Origin: Streptomyces polyasparticus | Lineage (GTDB): Bacteria > Actinomycetota > Actinomycetes > Streptomycetales > Streptomycetaceae | Length of the DNA: 64,000 bases | Assembly (NCBI RefSeq): GCF_014493765.1 | Contig: NZ_JACTVJ010000025.1 | Coordinates: 62,001-126,000, forward strand | Reading direction: 5' to 3' | Part shown: positions 42,485 to 51,698 of the stretch, piece after piece | How positions within the stretch are numbered: position 1 is the first letter of the stretch | How the letters are laid out: every line of letters begins with the position of its first letter | Made by a program: the position numbers and the translations under genes | Notes under the pieces: generated by a model | The model's input: the letters and a program-made list of their open reading frames with translations, nothing else | What the model was told of the DNA's origin: nothing | The model's database searches: none

Positions 42485-45400
42485 ATGACCACCGACCGCA
42501 CCGGGCAGCAGCCCGCCGTCGACGCCGGTACGTACGAGGTGCTGCGCGACCGGCTCAGCGTACAGGCCGCCGAACTCGCCCGCCGAGCCGGCGAGTTGAA
42601 CACGCGCCGGATGGCCGAGTTCGGCAGCGGCGAGCTCGCCTTGACCGGCACCGAGCGGATCCGCACCGAGCACACCTGCGTACCCCGGGACATCGTCGCC
42701 GTCGGCGAGGTCCTGCTGTTCGGGTACAACGTGTTCCTCGGGCTCAAGCCCGGGACGGCGGTCGGCGATGTGTTCGCGCTGCACGACCGGGACCTGAACC
42801 GGCTGCCCGACGACGCGGTGCCCGGTCTGCTGGACGACCCGGCTTTCGTACGCGAATTCGCCGCCCTCTACCGCTACTACCGCCAGGCCCACCTCCTCCA
42901 GCTGCGCCACGTGGACGGCAAGCTGCTCGCCGTCTTCCAGACCGGCGAGAAGGCCGGCGACACCCGCGTCCTGCGCTGGGCGCTCGACGGCGACGGGGGC
43001 GCACGCTTCCTGGACGCGCAGGGCGAGCGCGACCATGTCTTCCCGCCCGCCCACGACGTCGTATGGACGGACGCGGACCGTGAGGACCACGTCCTGGGGC
43101 GTCACCCGCATATCTCCATCGGCGGCGAGGTGTTCGTCGAGACGCTCGGCGGCACGCTGACCGTGAAGGTCGAGAACAACACCGAGACCGGGCAGGGCAT
43201 TTACCAGGAGCCGGTGAACGACCCGCTCCAGTCGCTCGCCGACGCCGACGTGGCCCACGCCCGCGTCGGACCGCTGATCCTGCTGCGGATCCGCCCGTAC
43301 AAGGAGGACCACGACCGCCACCTGGTCTTCAACACCCTGACCAGGACGGTCGTACGCCTCGACGGCATCGGACAGGCCTGTCTCAGGCTCCCGGAGGACC
43401 AGGGCATCGTCTTCCCCGGCGGCTACTACCTGGCCGCGACCGGCACCGCGAAGACCTTCGACCTCGACACCGAAGGTCTGGAGTACGAGCGGACCGTCCG
43501 CTCGCCGAACGGCGAGGACGTGCTCTTCGCGTTCCATGCGCGCGTGGAGGGCCGGGGCCTGCTGCTGCCGTACAACGTGATCCGCAAGGAGGTCGCGAGC
43601 CCGCTGTCCTGCCACGGCTGGGCGCTGTTCGACGACGGGCAGCTGATGGTCCTGCGGGCCGAGTCCGACGAGCCGGCGCGGGTGCACCCGCTGCAGATCT
43701 GGGCGACCCCGTACGTCTCCGACACGCACGCCGCCCGTACGCCCACCGGCACCGGGCCGCTGGCCCGGGTCGGCAACGCCGATCTGGTACGCGGCATCTC
43801 CGACTGCCTGTCCCTCGCGCGCGGCGTCACCGAGACCACGCCCACGTCCGCCGTGTACGAGGCGCTGGTCGGCGCCTGCGTCCGGGCGATGGACCAGTAC
43901 CACTGGCTGGGCGAGGCCGAACTCGGGGATCTGCGGGCCACGTTGGCGGAGATCCGCGCGACGGCCGAGCAGGTCGTCACCGAGTTCGAGACCGTGCAGA
44001 CCCTGCGCCGGCAGGCCGCCGAAGCGCTGGCCGATGCGGCCGCGCACATCGCCACGCTGGTGCGCCGCGTCCGCGGCGAGGCTCCGCGCAGCGCCGATGT
44101 GTGGGTGGCGCAGCTGACCGAACTGCGCCGGGCGCAGGGGCATTTGGTCACGCTCAAGGAGCTGCGGTACGCGGACACCGAGCGCATCGACGCGCTCACC
44201 GAGGACGTGGCGGGCGACCTCACCGCCACCGCCCGCAGGGCCGTCGCCTTCCTCAGTGGCGCGGATGCCTTCGCCGACTACGACGCCGATGTCGAGCGCC
44301 TGACCGCCGAGGCCGAGACGGTCGCCACCGTCGCCGAGGCGGCCCCGGTCGGCGAGCGTCTGGACGAGCGGGTCGAGGGCCTGCAGGTGCTCACCGAGAC
44401 GATCGCGGGCCTCGACCTCCAGGACGCGACCGTCCGTACGGCGATCCTGGAACGCGTCGGCGCCGTGCTCGGCGGCTTCAACCGGGTGCGGGCCCTGCTC
44501 GACGCGCGCCGGCGCGAGCTGAGCGGCACGGAGGACCGGGCCGCGTTCGGCGCCGAGTTCGCCCTGCTCGGCCAGGCCGTCACCGGCGCCCTCGCGGCGG
44601 CCGGCACCCCGGAGCTGTGCGACGAGCAGCTCGCCCGGCTGCTGCTGCGCGTGGAGGACCTGGAAGCACGCTTCGCCGACCACGACGACTTCCTGACCCG
44701 GCTCACCGACCGGCGCGCCGAGATCTATGAAGCGTTCTCCAGCCGCAAGCAGACCCTCCAGGACGTACGGGCACGCCGCGCCGAACGCCTCGCCGAGTCG
44801 GCATCCCGTGTGCTCGACACCGTCCTGCGCCGGGCGTCCGCGCTCGACGACACCGACGCGGTCAACACGTACTTCGCCTCCGACCCGATGGTCGCCAAAG
44901 TCCGCCGTACCGCGGACGACCTGCGCGAACTCGGGGACCAGGTAAGGGCCGAAGAGCTCGAAGGGCGCCTGAAGTCCGCCCGCCAGGACGCCGGGCGCGC
45001 CCTGCGCGACCGCGCCGAGCTCTACGCCGACGGCGGTGCCACCCTCCGCCTGGGCCGCCACCGTTTCGCGGTCAACACCCAGCCGGTCGACCTGACCCTG
45101 GTCCCGCACGCGGACGGCCTGGCCTTCGCGCTGACCGGCACCGACTACCGCGCCCCGGTCGCCGACCCCGCGTTCGCGGACACCCGGCCGTTCTGGGACC
45201 AGACACTGGTCTCCGAGACGGCCGGCGTGTACCGCGCGGAGTATCTGGCCGCGCGCCTCCTCGACGAACACGGCCCGGACGCCCTCGCCGACGCGGACCT
45301 CCCCTCCCTGGTCCGGGCGGCCGCCGAAGCCGCGTACGACGAGGGCTACGAGCGCGGCGTGCACGACCATGACGCGACGGCGATCCTCGGCGCGCTGCTC

Positions 45401-47404
45401 GAACTGCACGCGACGGCAGGGCTGTTGCGCCACTCGGCCCGGGCGCGCGCCACCGCCCAGATCTTCTGGGCGCGCCAGGCACCGGCCGGCGCGCGGGACG
45501 CCTGGGCACGCCGGGCGGTCTCGCTCGCGCGCGTACGGGAGACCTTCGGCACGGCACCGGGCATGGACGAGCTCGGCGGGGAACTCGCCGCAGCCATAGG
45601 GGAGGCGGCGGGATCGGGGGAAGCCGACCTGTCTGCCGCCTACCTCCTCGACGAGCTCGCGGCCGGCGGCGGCTTCGTGGCGGGACCCGGCGCCCGCACC
45701 CTGCTCGACAAGTTCCGTCAGACCGTGGGCGAAAGCGCCTACCGCCCCGACCTGGACGCACTCGGCGAGGACCTGGCCGCAGGGCAGCAGCTCCTGCGCA
45801 GCTGGCTGCACGCCTTCACCACCACGCAGGGGATCACCGTCGACGCGGGCGATCTGGACGAGGCGGTCGCCATCGAGCTCTGCCCCGGCCTGCCCCGGTA
45901 CGAGCACGACGCCGAGCTCACCACCGTAGTGGCCGGACTGCTCGGCACGCACCCGCGCCTCGAGGGGCGCGAACTCACCCTGCGGCTGGACGAATTCCTT
46001 GCCCGCACCGGGCAGTTCCACCGCCGCCATGTGCCCGCGTACCGCGCCTTCCAGCGCCACCGCGCCGAGCTCGTGACCGCCGAGCGCACCCGGCTCCGCG
46101 TGCCGGAACTGCGTCCCAAGGTCATGTCCTCCTTCGTCCGCAACCGCCTCATCGACGAGGTCTATTTGCCGCTCGTCGGCGACAACCTCGCCAAGCAGAT
46201 CGGCGCCACCGGCGACGCCAAGCGCACCGACACCGGGGGACTGCTCCTGCTCGTCTCGCCCCCGGGCTACGGCAAGACGACGCTCATGGAGTACGTGGCC
46301 GACCGCCTCGGACTCGTCCTGGTCAAGGTCGACGGGCCCGCGCTCGGGCACGCGGTCACCTCGCTCGACCCCGCGGAGGCGACCGACGCCACGGCACGCC
46401 AGGAGATCGAGAAGATCAACTTCGCGCTGCGGGCGGGCAACAACTCTCTCCTGTACCTGGACGACATCCAGCACGTCTCGCCCGAACTCCTGCAGCGCTT
46501 CATCCCGTTGTGCGACGCCCAGCGCCGGATCGAGGGAGTCGTGGACGGCCGGGCGCAGACCTTCGACCTGCGCGGCAAGCGCTTCGCGGTCTGCATGGCC
46601 GGCAACCCGTACACCGAGTCCGGCGGGCGCTTCCGCATCCCCGACATGCTCGCCAACCGCGCCGACGTGTGGAACCTCGGCGACGTCCTGACCGGCAAGG
46701 AGGACGTCTTCGCCTACAGCTTCATCGAGAACGCCCTCACCTCGAACCCGACGCTCGCCCCGCTCGCCGGACGCTCCCGTGAGGACCTCGACCTCATGGT
46801 GCGCCTGGCCGAGGGCGACCCCACGGCCCGCCGCGACCGCCTCGGCCACCCGTACGCACCCGCCGAACTCGACCGGATCCTCGCCGTCCTGCGGCACCTC
46901 CTGAGCGCACGCGCCACCGTGCTCGCCGTGAACGAGGCGTACATCGCCTCCGCCTCGCAGAGCGACGCCACGCGCACCGAGCCGCCGTTCCGACTCCAGG
47001 GCTCCTACCGCAACATGAACAGGATCGCGGCCCGGATCGAGCCCGTCATGAACGAGGCCGAACTCGACGCCGTCCTCACCGACCACTACGCCGCGGAGGC
47101 CCAGACCCTCACCACCGGAGCCGAGGCCAACCTCCTCAAGCTCGCCGAACTGCGCGGAACCCAGCGCGCCGCCGAGGCGGCGCGCTGGGCAGCCCTGAAG
47201 GCCGCCTACGTCCGTACGCAGACAATGGGCGGCTCCGACGAGGACCCCCTCGTACGGGCCGTGGCCGCGCTCGGTCTGCTCGCCGACCGGGTCGCCTCCG
47301 TCGAGTCCGCGATCACCCGCGCCACCGACCCCCGCCACCTGATCGCCGGCTCTCGGGCCCGGCATGCCGTGCGCAACGACTCCCGGAACGCGGCCGGCGA
47401 CTGA
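42485..47404 (+). CDS. Giant AAA+ ATPase of the 'DNA repair ATPase' (DUF3686-like) family
   Basis: The protein has 1639 residues. The N-terminal half is largely beta-rich and lacks a known catalytic motif (for example PHISIGGEVFVETLGGTLTV and RIRPYKEDHDRHLVFN). A helical, coiled-coil-prone middle follows (about 480-900). The AAA+ module is near the C-terminus: Walker A SPPGYGKTT (about 1258-1266), Walker B SLLYLDDIQHV (about 1326), and a sensor-like MAGNPYTESGGRFRIPDML. Homologues are annotated as DNA repair ATPases, but no nuclease or DNA-binding motif is visible. MoxR-like sequence around the sensor suggests remodelling activity. The start follows AGGAGA; the flotillin gene ends 112 bases upstream. 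Confidence 0.85.
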   Translation: MTTDRTGQQPAVDAGTYEVLRDRLSVQAAELARRAGELNTRRMAEFGSGELALTGTERIRTEHTCVPRDIVAVGEVLLFGYNVFLGLKPGTAVGDVFALHDRDLNRLPDDAVPGLLDDPAFVREFAALYRYYRQAHLLQLRHVDGKLLAVFQTGEKAGDTRVLRWALDGDGGARFLDAQGERDHVFPPAHDVVWTDADREDHVLGRHPHISIGGEVFVETLGGTLTVKVENNTETGQGIYQEPVNDPLQSLADADVAHARVGPLILLRIRPYKEDHDRHLVFNTLTRTVVRLDGIGQACLRLPEDQGIVFPGGYYLAATGTAKTFDLDTEGLEYERTVRSPNGEDVLFAFHARVEGRGLLLPYNVIRKEVASPLSCHGWALFDDGQLMVLRAESDEPARVHPLQIWATPYVSDTHAARTPTGTGPLARVGNADLVRGISDCLSLARGVTETTPTSAVYEALVGACVRAMDQYHWLGEAELGDLRATLAEIRATAEQVVTEFETVQTLRRQAAEALADAAAHIATLVRRVRGEAPRSADVWVAQLTELRRAQGHLVTLKELRYADTERIDALTEDVAGDLTATARRAVAFLSGADAFADYDADVERLTAEAETVATVAEAAPVGERLDERVEGLQVLTETIAGLDLQDATVRTAILERVGAVLGGFNRVRALLDARRRELSGTEDRAAFGAEFALLGQAVTGALAAAGTPELCDEQLARLLLRVEDLEARFADHDDFLTRLTDRRAEIYEAFSSRKQTLQDVRARRAERLAESASRVLDTVLRRASALDDTDAVNTYFASDPMVAKVRRTADDLRELGDQVRAEELEGRLKSARQDAGRALRDRAELYADGGATLRLGRHRFAVNTQPVDLTLVPHADGLAFALTGTDYRAPVADPAFADTRPFWDQTLVSETAGVYRAEYLAARLLDEHGPDALADADLPSLVRAAAEAAYDEGYERGVHDHDATAILGALLELHATAGLLRHSARARATAQIFWARQAPAGARDAWARRAVSLARVRETFGTAPGMDELGGELAAAIGEAAGSGEADLSAAYLLDELAAGGGFVAGPGARTLLDKFRQTVGESAYRPDLDALGEDLAAGQQLLRSWLHAFTTTQGITVDAGDLDEAVAIELCPGLPRYEHDAELTTVVAGLLGTHPRLEGRELTLRLDEFLARTGQFHRRHVPAYRAFQRHRAELVTAERTRLRVPELRPKVMSSFVRNRLIDEVYLPLVGDNLAKQIGATGDAKRTDTGGLLLLVSPPGYGKTTLMEYVADRLGLVLVKVDGPALGHAVTSLDPAEATDATARQEIEKINFALRAGNNSLLYLDDIQHVSPELLQRFIPLCDAQRRIEGVVDGRAQTFDLRGKRFAVCMAGNPYTESGGRFRIPDMLANRADVWNLGDVLTGKEDVFAYSFIENALTSNPTLAPLAGRSREDLDLMVRLAEGDPTARRDRLGHPYAPAELDRILAVLRHLLSARATVLAVNEAYIASASQSDATRTEPPFRLQGSYRNMNRIAARIEPVMNEAELDAVLTDHYAAEAQTLTTGAEANLLKLAELRGTQRAAEAARWAALKAAYVRTQTMGGSDEDPLVRAVAALGLLADRVASVESAITRATDPRHLIAGSRARHAVRNDSRNAAGD

Positions 47405-47492
47405 ACGCCCACGTGGTGACTTGCCCGACCTCAGCAGACCTTCCGCGCTCTGTGCACCCTCACCTGCAGTGACCCGGCCCTGTCCGCGCCCT

Positions 47493-47529
47493 CATGTCAT
47501 GCGTTAAGAAGGTGTCAACGCACGACATG
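47493..47529. promoter_or_regulatory. Large operator-like palindrome upstream of the PucR-type gene
   Basis: CATGTCATGCGTT and AACGCACGACATG form 13-base arms with a single mismatch around an 11-base spacer, ending 16 bases before the GTG start. Its size and position fit an operator bound by the gene's own product or a partner. Confidence 0.78.
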
Positions 47530-47545
47530 AGGTGGGGGCGAACTG

Positions 47546-48601
47546 GTGACGAACGACGCAGGCGAGGAGCTCGGGGAGTACCTGCAGGGCTTCACGAAGA
47601 TCCTTGACGAGGCCGTCACCACGGGCCGCAGGCTGACCCGGGACGAGCTCGAGTCGCGGCGCGCCCTCGGACTGCTCGCTGCCGAGTCCGGGCAACCACT
47701 GCGCCCGCTGCTCCTCGCGCACCTCACCGCGGCCCGTTCGGTAAGGCCGGGCGGCGTCGACAGCGTCCTCGCCGCTGTGGAGCAGGCCGTGGACGCCTTC
47801 ATGTACGGCTACGAGCGGGCCCAGCGCCTCGCCGTACGCCAGGAGGAAGCCGCCCGGCGGGAGTTCATCGACGATCTCCTCTACGGCCGCAGCGACCTGG
47901 GCCGGCTCTCCCAGCGCGCCGTCCGCTTCGGCCTGGTGCTCACGCATGCGCACGCCGTCGCGGTGACCCGCGGCCCCGACGCGTACGACGACACGCACCC
48001 GGTGACGCGGCAGCTGGACGGCGCGCTCGTCGCCCGCTTCGGGGAACGCAGCATCCTGCTCACCACCAAGGACGGTCTCCTGATCTGTATCGCCCCCGGC
48101 GATCAGCAGGACGTGCTCGCCTACTTCGCCAAGCAGGCACACGCGGCAACGGACGGCGGATGCACGGCGATCGGCCGTGCGCACCCCGGTCCCGGCGGAG
48201 TCGTCCACTCCTACGAGGAGGCGCTGAACGCCCTGGAACTCGCCGAGCGCATGCACCTGGACGAGCCGGTGTTGCACGCGGCCGACCTGCTCGTCTACCC
48301 GGTCCTCACCCGTGACCGCGAGGCCATGGCCGACCTCGTGCGCAGCACGCTCGGGCCCATGCAACAGGCACGCGGCGGAGCCGGACCCCTCCTGGACACG
48401 CTCGGCGCCTACTTCGACGCCGGATGCATCGCGGCCGAGGCCGCCCGCCGGCTCTCGCTCAGCGTGCGCGCGCTGACCTACCGTCTCGAACGCATCCACC
48501 GGCTCACCGGTCACAACCCGGCGGACCCGCAGCACCGGTACACGCTGCAGACGGCGGTGATCGGAGCCAGGCTGCTCCGGTGGCCCGAGCAGGAGCTCTG
48601 A
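47546..48601 (+). CDS. PucR-type helix-turn-helix transcriptional regulator
   Basis: This 351-residue regulator has an N-terminal helical region (LLLAHLTAARSVRPGGVDSV), a GGDEF-like alpha/beta middle (about 130-240), and the C-terminal PucR helix-turn-helix (about 295-345: GCIAAEAARRLSLSVRALTY RLERIHRLTG). Many actinobacterial members regulate catabolic or membrane-related genes. GTG 47546 follows GTGGGGGCG. A strong palindrome lies just upstream, suggesting autoregulation. The flotillin-ATPase module ends 141 bases upstream and a decaying transporter lies downstream, so its target could be either or neither. Confidence 0.85.
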   Translation: MTNDAGEELGEYLQGFTKILDEAVTTGRRLTRDELESRRALGLLAAESGQPLRPLLLAHLTAARSVRPGGVDSVLAAVEQAVDAFMYGYERAQRLAVRQEEAARREFIDDLLYGRSDLGRLSQRAVRFGLVLTHAHAVAVTRGPDAYDDTHPVTRQLDGALVARFGERSILLTTKDGLLICIAPGDQQDVLAYFAKQAHAATDGGCTAIGRAHPGPGGVVHSYEEALNALELAERMHLDEPVLHAADLLVYPVLTRDREAMADLVRSTLGPMQQARGGAGPLLDTLGAYFDAGCIAAEAARRLSLSVRALTYRLERIHRLTGHNPADPQHRYTLQTAVIGARLLRWPEQEL

Positions 48602-48796
48602 CGGCGGGGCCTTCGGTTGCAGTCTCTTCGTCCGCGGATTCGTGATTGCCGGGGTCCGGCAGCCAAGGCGCGGCGCAGCTGCGCATCAAGGATCTGTCAG
48701 CGCGGCGTACGGAACGTGTACTGTCCGCCGTGACGTGCCGGGAAGTCTGGTCGGCGATCAAGGGACAGCTGTCTTTGCCGATCGGGGGAACACGCC

Positions 48797-48874
48797 ATGG
48801 TGCTCGTCGCCGCCGTGGGGCCCATGGCCGACCACGCCGAGATCTCGTACACGAAGATCGGCGGGGCAGCGTGA
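48797..48874 (+). CDS. Possible 25-residue leader peptide overlapping the transporter start
   Basis: ATG 48797 has GGGGGA about seven bases upstream and opens a short frame (MVLVAAVGPMADHAEISYTK and five more residues) whose TGA overlaps GTG 48871 as GTGA. The transporter start itself lacks a good ribosome binding site, so translation could be coupled through this peptide. There is no homology evidence, and chance cannot be excluded. Confidence 0.35.
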   Translation: MVLVAAVGPMADHAEISYTKIGGAA

Positions 48875-50164
48875 ACAACTGGCAGAGCTGGGCCGCGCTC
48901 GCCGTCTTCCTCGGCGCATACGCCCTGATCATCAGCGAGAAGATCCATCGCGTCGCCGCCGCGCTCGGCGGCGCGGCCCTGATGCTGGCCATCGGTGCCA
49001 CGGACGACAAGGCGGCCTTCTACTCGGAGCATTCGGGCATCGACTGGAACGTCGTCTTCCTGCTCCTGGGCATGATTCTGATCGTCGGAGTGCTGAAGAA
49101 GACGGGCATGTTCGAGTACCTGGCCATCTGGTCGGCGAAGAAGGCCCGTGCGAAACCCTTCCGCGTGATGGTCACGCTGATCGTCATCACGGGTTCCGCC
49201 TCGGCGCTTCTGGACAACGTCACCACAGTGCTGCTGATCGCACCGGTCACGTTCCTGGTGTGCGAACGGCTGGCGCTGCCGGTCGCCCCGTTCCTCATCG
49301 CCGAGGTCTTCGCCTCCAACATCGGCGGTATGGCCACGCTGGTCGGCGACCCGCCGAACATCATCATCGCGAGCCGGGCCGGGCTCAGCTTCAACGACTT
49401 CTGGTCCATCTGGCGCCGCTGTCCGCGGTGTTGATCGTGGTCCTCGTCCTGCTCTGCCGCGTGCGGTTCCGCAAGTCCATCGCCTACGACGAGTCGCGGG
49501 CCGAGGAGGTCATGGCGCTGGAGGAGCGCGAGGCGATCCGCAACCCCGCCTCCTCGTCCAGGGCCTCGTCGTCCTCGCCCTGGTGGTCGCCGGTTTCGTC
49601 CTGCACCCCGTGCTGCATTTCGAGCCGAGCGTGGTCGCGCTGCTCGGTGCGGGGCTCCTCGTGGCGATCTCCACCGTCGACACCGGTGAGGTCCTTGCCG
49701 AAGTCGAGTGGCCCACGCTGGCCTTCTTCGCCGGCCTGTTCATCATGATCGGCGGACTGATCGAGACCGGAGTCATCGGCGAGGTCTCCAGCACGCTCGC
49801 CGACACCATCGGCGACAGCGAGTTCGGCGGCACGATGCTGATGCTCGGCGCGTCCGCGGGCCTCTCCGGCATCGTCGACAACATCCCTTACGTCGCCACC
49901 ATGGCCCCCATCACCAGCGATCTCGTCTCCGCGCTGGGCAGCAGCGGAGACCACGTCATGTGGTGGGCGCTTGCGATCGGCGCGGACCTCGGCGGCAACG
50001 CCACGGCGATCGGCGCCTCGGCGAACGTCGTCGTCCTCGGCATCGCCGAACGCAACCGACAGCCCATCTCCTTCTGGCAGTTCACCAAGTACGGCCTCGT
50101 CGTCACCGCGGTGACGGTGGGCATCTCGACGTTCTACGTGTGGCTTCGCTACTTCGCTCTGTGA
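48871..50164 (+). pseudogene. ArsB/NhaD-type ion transporter, broken by two frameshifts
   Basis: The sequence encodes a typical ArsB/NhaD (SLC13-like) permease in three frames. Part 1 (48871 to about 49400) has LLDNVTTVLLIAPVTFLVCE and LVGDPPNIIIASRAGLSFND. Part 2 (about 49400-49550) has LVHLAPLSAVLIVVLVLLCR. Part 3 (about 49555-50164) runs from RLLVQGLVVLALVVAGFVLH to the normal C-terminus with IVDNIPYVATMAPI. Each join needs one missing C, at TTC/CTG near 49400 and in the C-run near 49550. All parts are otherwise well conserved, so the loss is recent or reflects sequencing errors. The family exports arsenite or exchanges Na+/H+; specificity here is unclear. Confidence 0.85.
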
Positions 50165-50211
50165 GAGACAGGGGGCATCAAATGATCGAGCTCTGGCCTG
50201 GCGGAGGGCGA

Positions 50212-51041
50212 ATGGTCCGGGAGCGCTTGCTACGTTTCGGCGTTGCCGGGCTGGTGTGTGTTCTCACCGCCGGGGCCGCGGGGTGCTCCGGCGGGAGTTC
50301 CGCCCCTCCAGGGGCAGCCATGTCCGAGGAGGCCCGGTCCTACCTGTCCGCCGCCCTGACCGTCATGGAGAAGAACGCGCTGCGCAGCAGAGACGTCGAC
50401 TGGGCCGACGTGCGGCGGGCGGCTTTCGCGGAGGCGGGCGATGCACAGCGGCCTGCCGACACGTATCCGGCGATCAAGTGGCCTGCGGCTGGGCGATCGA
50501 CCCGCGCCGCAACCGCGGCGGAAACATGTGGCCGATGCTCGCCGTGGTGGGTCCGATCCTCGGGGACGGTGACGTCGGAGCGTTCGTCGATGCGGCCGGA
50601 AAGAAGACCGGGTGGTCCGTCGAACAGGGCAGCCCTCGTGTGGACGGCGCACCCATGGGCTGGGGTGCGAGCTCGCCCATAGGCAAGGGATCAGCGCCCG
50701 TCGCGGTGCTCACGGGCGCTTCCACCGGCAGTTCCGGGGAGGCGGTGACGGTGGCCTTCCGAGGGCGCCCCGACACGCGGTCCTTCGGCGCGGCCACCTC
50801 CGGTGTCCCCACCGGCAACGCGCCGCATCACCTCTCCGACGGGGCGCTCCTCAATCTGACCGAGTTCGAGGACGCCGACCGTACGGGGCGTGCGTACGAC
50901 GGCCCGATTCCGCCCGACCAAGTGGTGGTCCACCACCTCGGGCGTGCGCGAAAGAGCGATCCGGTCCTGGACGCGGCGACGGAGTGGCTGTCCGGGCAGC
51001 CCGCTTGCGCGGAGCCGAACCCTGACGTCACCGAACCGTAA
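50212..51041 (+). pseudogene. S41-peptidase-like lipoprotein, internally deleted and frameshifted
   Basis: Part 1 (to about 50480) has a lipoprotein signal (VCVLTAGAAGCSGG) and an N-terminal helical domain ending TYPAIKW. Part 2, in another frame, starts CGWAIDPRRNRGGNMWPMLA, the glycine-rich signature of small S41 (tail-specific protease-like) enzymes. It continues with the nucleophile region VLTGASTGSSGEAVTVAFRG and the end. About 80-90 residues normally between these parts, including the DRHSF-like segment, are missing, and the join is out of frame. It is probably non-functional. ATG 50182 would add ten residues; 50212 follows GGAGGG. The neighbouring transporter is also broken. Confidence 0.72.
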
Positions 51042-51112
51042 GGCCTCCGCCCGGTGCCGGGGCGGGTCGTTCGGGCTAGCCTCGCAGCGCTTCCGGACTC
51101 AGGAGATTCGTC

Positions 51113-51691
51113 ATGCGCGCTCGCACCCTGCTCCCAGCCGTTCTGGCTGCCGCCGCTCTCGCCGTCGTGGGGTGCGGCTCCGATTCGAGTGGTGAGACGC
51201 GAGCCCCGTCCTCGAAGGCCCCGGCCTCCACCCCGTCGCCGACCGCATCCGACGCCGGTACGGACGGGTCCGACGCCGGGCAGGTGCCCGAGGCGCTGGA
51301 CTTCACTGCGACCACGGTGGACGGCGAGGAGTTCGACGCCAAGACGCTCGCCGGCAAGCCCACCGTCCTGTGGTTCTGGGCGCCGTGGTGCCCGAAGTGC
51401 AAGGCCCAGGCGGCCGAGACGGCGAAGGTCGCGGCCGAGTACGCGGGCAAGGCGCATGTCGTCGGGGTCGCGGGCCTGGACAAGAACGCCGCGATGCGCA
51501 CCTTCGTCTCCGACACGGGAATCGAGGGCTTCCCCCAACTCTCCGACGAGAAGGGCGAGGTGTGGAAGCGGTTCGAGGTCACCGAGCAGAGCCGCTACGT
51601 GATCCTCGACAAGTCGGGCAGGACGACGTACGAGGGCGTCCTGCCCGGCGGCGAGGGCCTGGCCGGCAAGCTCGCCGCGCTCACGGGCTGA
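51113..51691 (+). CDS. Thioredoxin-like (TlpA/ResA-type) lipoprotein
   Basis: This 192-residue precursor has a lipobox ending at Cys21 (LAVVGCGS), a Ser/Thr/Pro/Ala linker (about 25-58) and a thioredoxin fold with the redox pair in WAPWCPKCK (Cys93, Cys96). The strand-cisPro region is near EGFPQLSD. Such proteins reduce disulfides outside the membrane using electrons passed by CcdA. The ccdA-like gene starts seven bases after its stop, which supports a working pair. ATG 51113 follows CAGGAG. Confidence 0.93.
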   Translation: MRARTLLPAVLAAAALAVVGCGSDSSGETRAPSSKAPASTPSPTASDAGTDGSDAGQVPEALDFTATTVDGEEFDAKTLAGKPTVLWFWAPWCPKCKAQAAETAKVAAEYAGKAHVVGVAGLDKNAAMRTFVSDTGIEGFPQLSDEKGEVWKRFEVTEQSRYVILDKSGRTTYEGVLPGGEGLAGKLAALTG

Positions 51692-51698
51692 CCGCGCG

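Noticed and set aside
42341-47365. A 1674-residue open frame on the minus strand opposite the AAA+ ATPase gene
   Set aside because: It mirrors the plus-strand coding gene frame for frame, is rich in Gly/Val/Arg/Leu of the kind produced by antisense high-GC DNA, and has no domain. The plus strand has clear Walker motifs.
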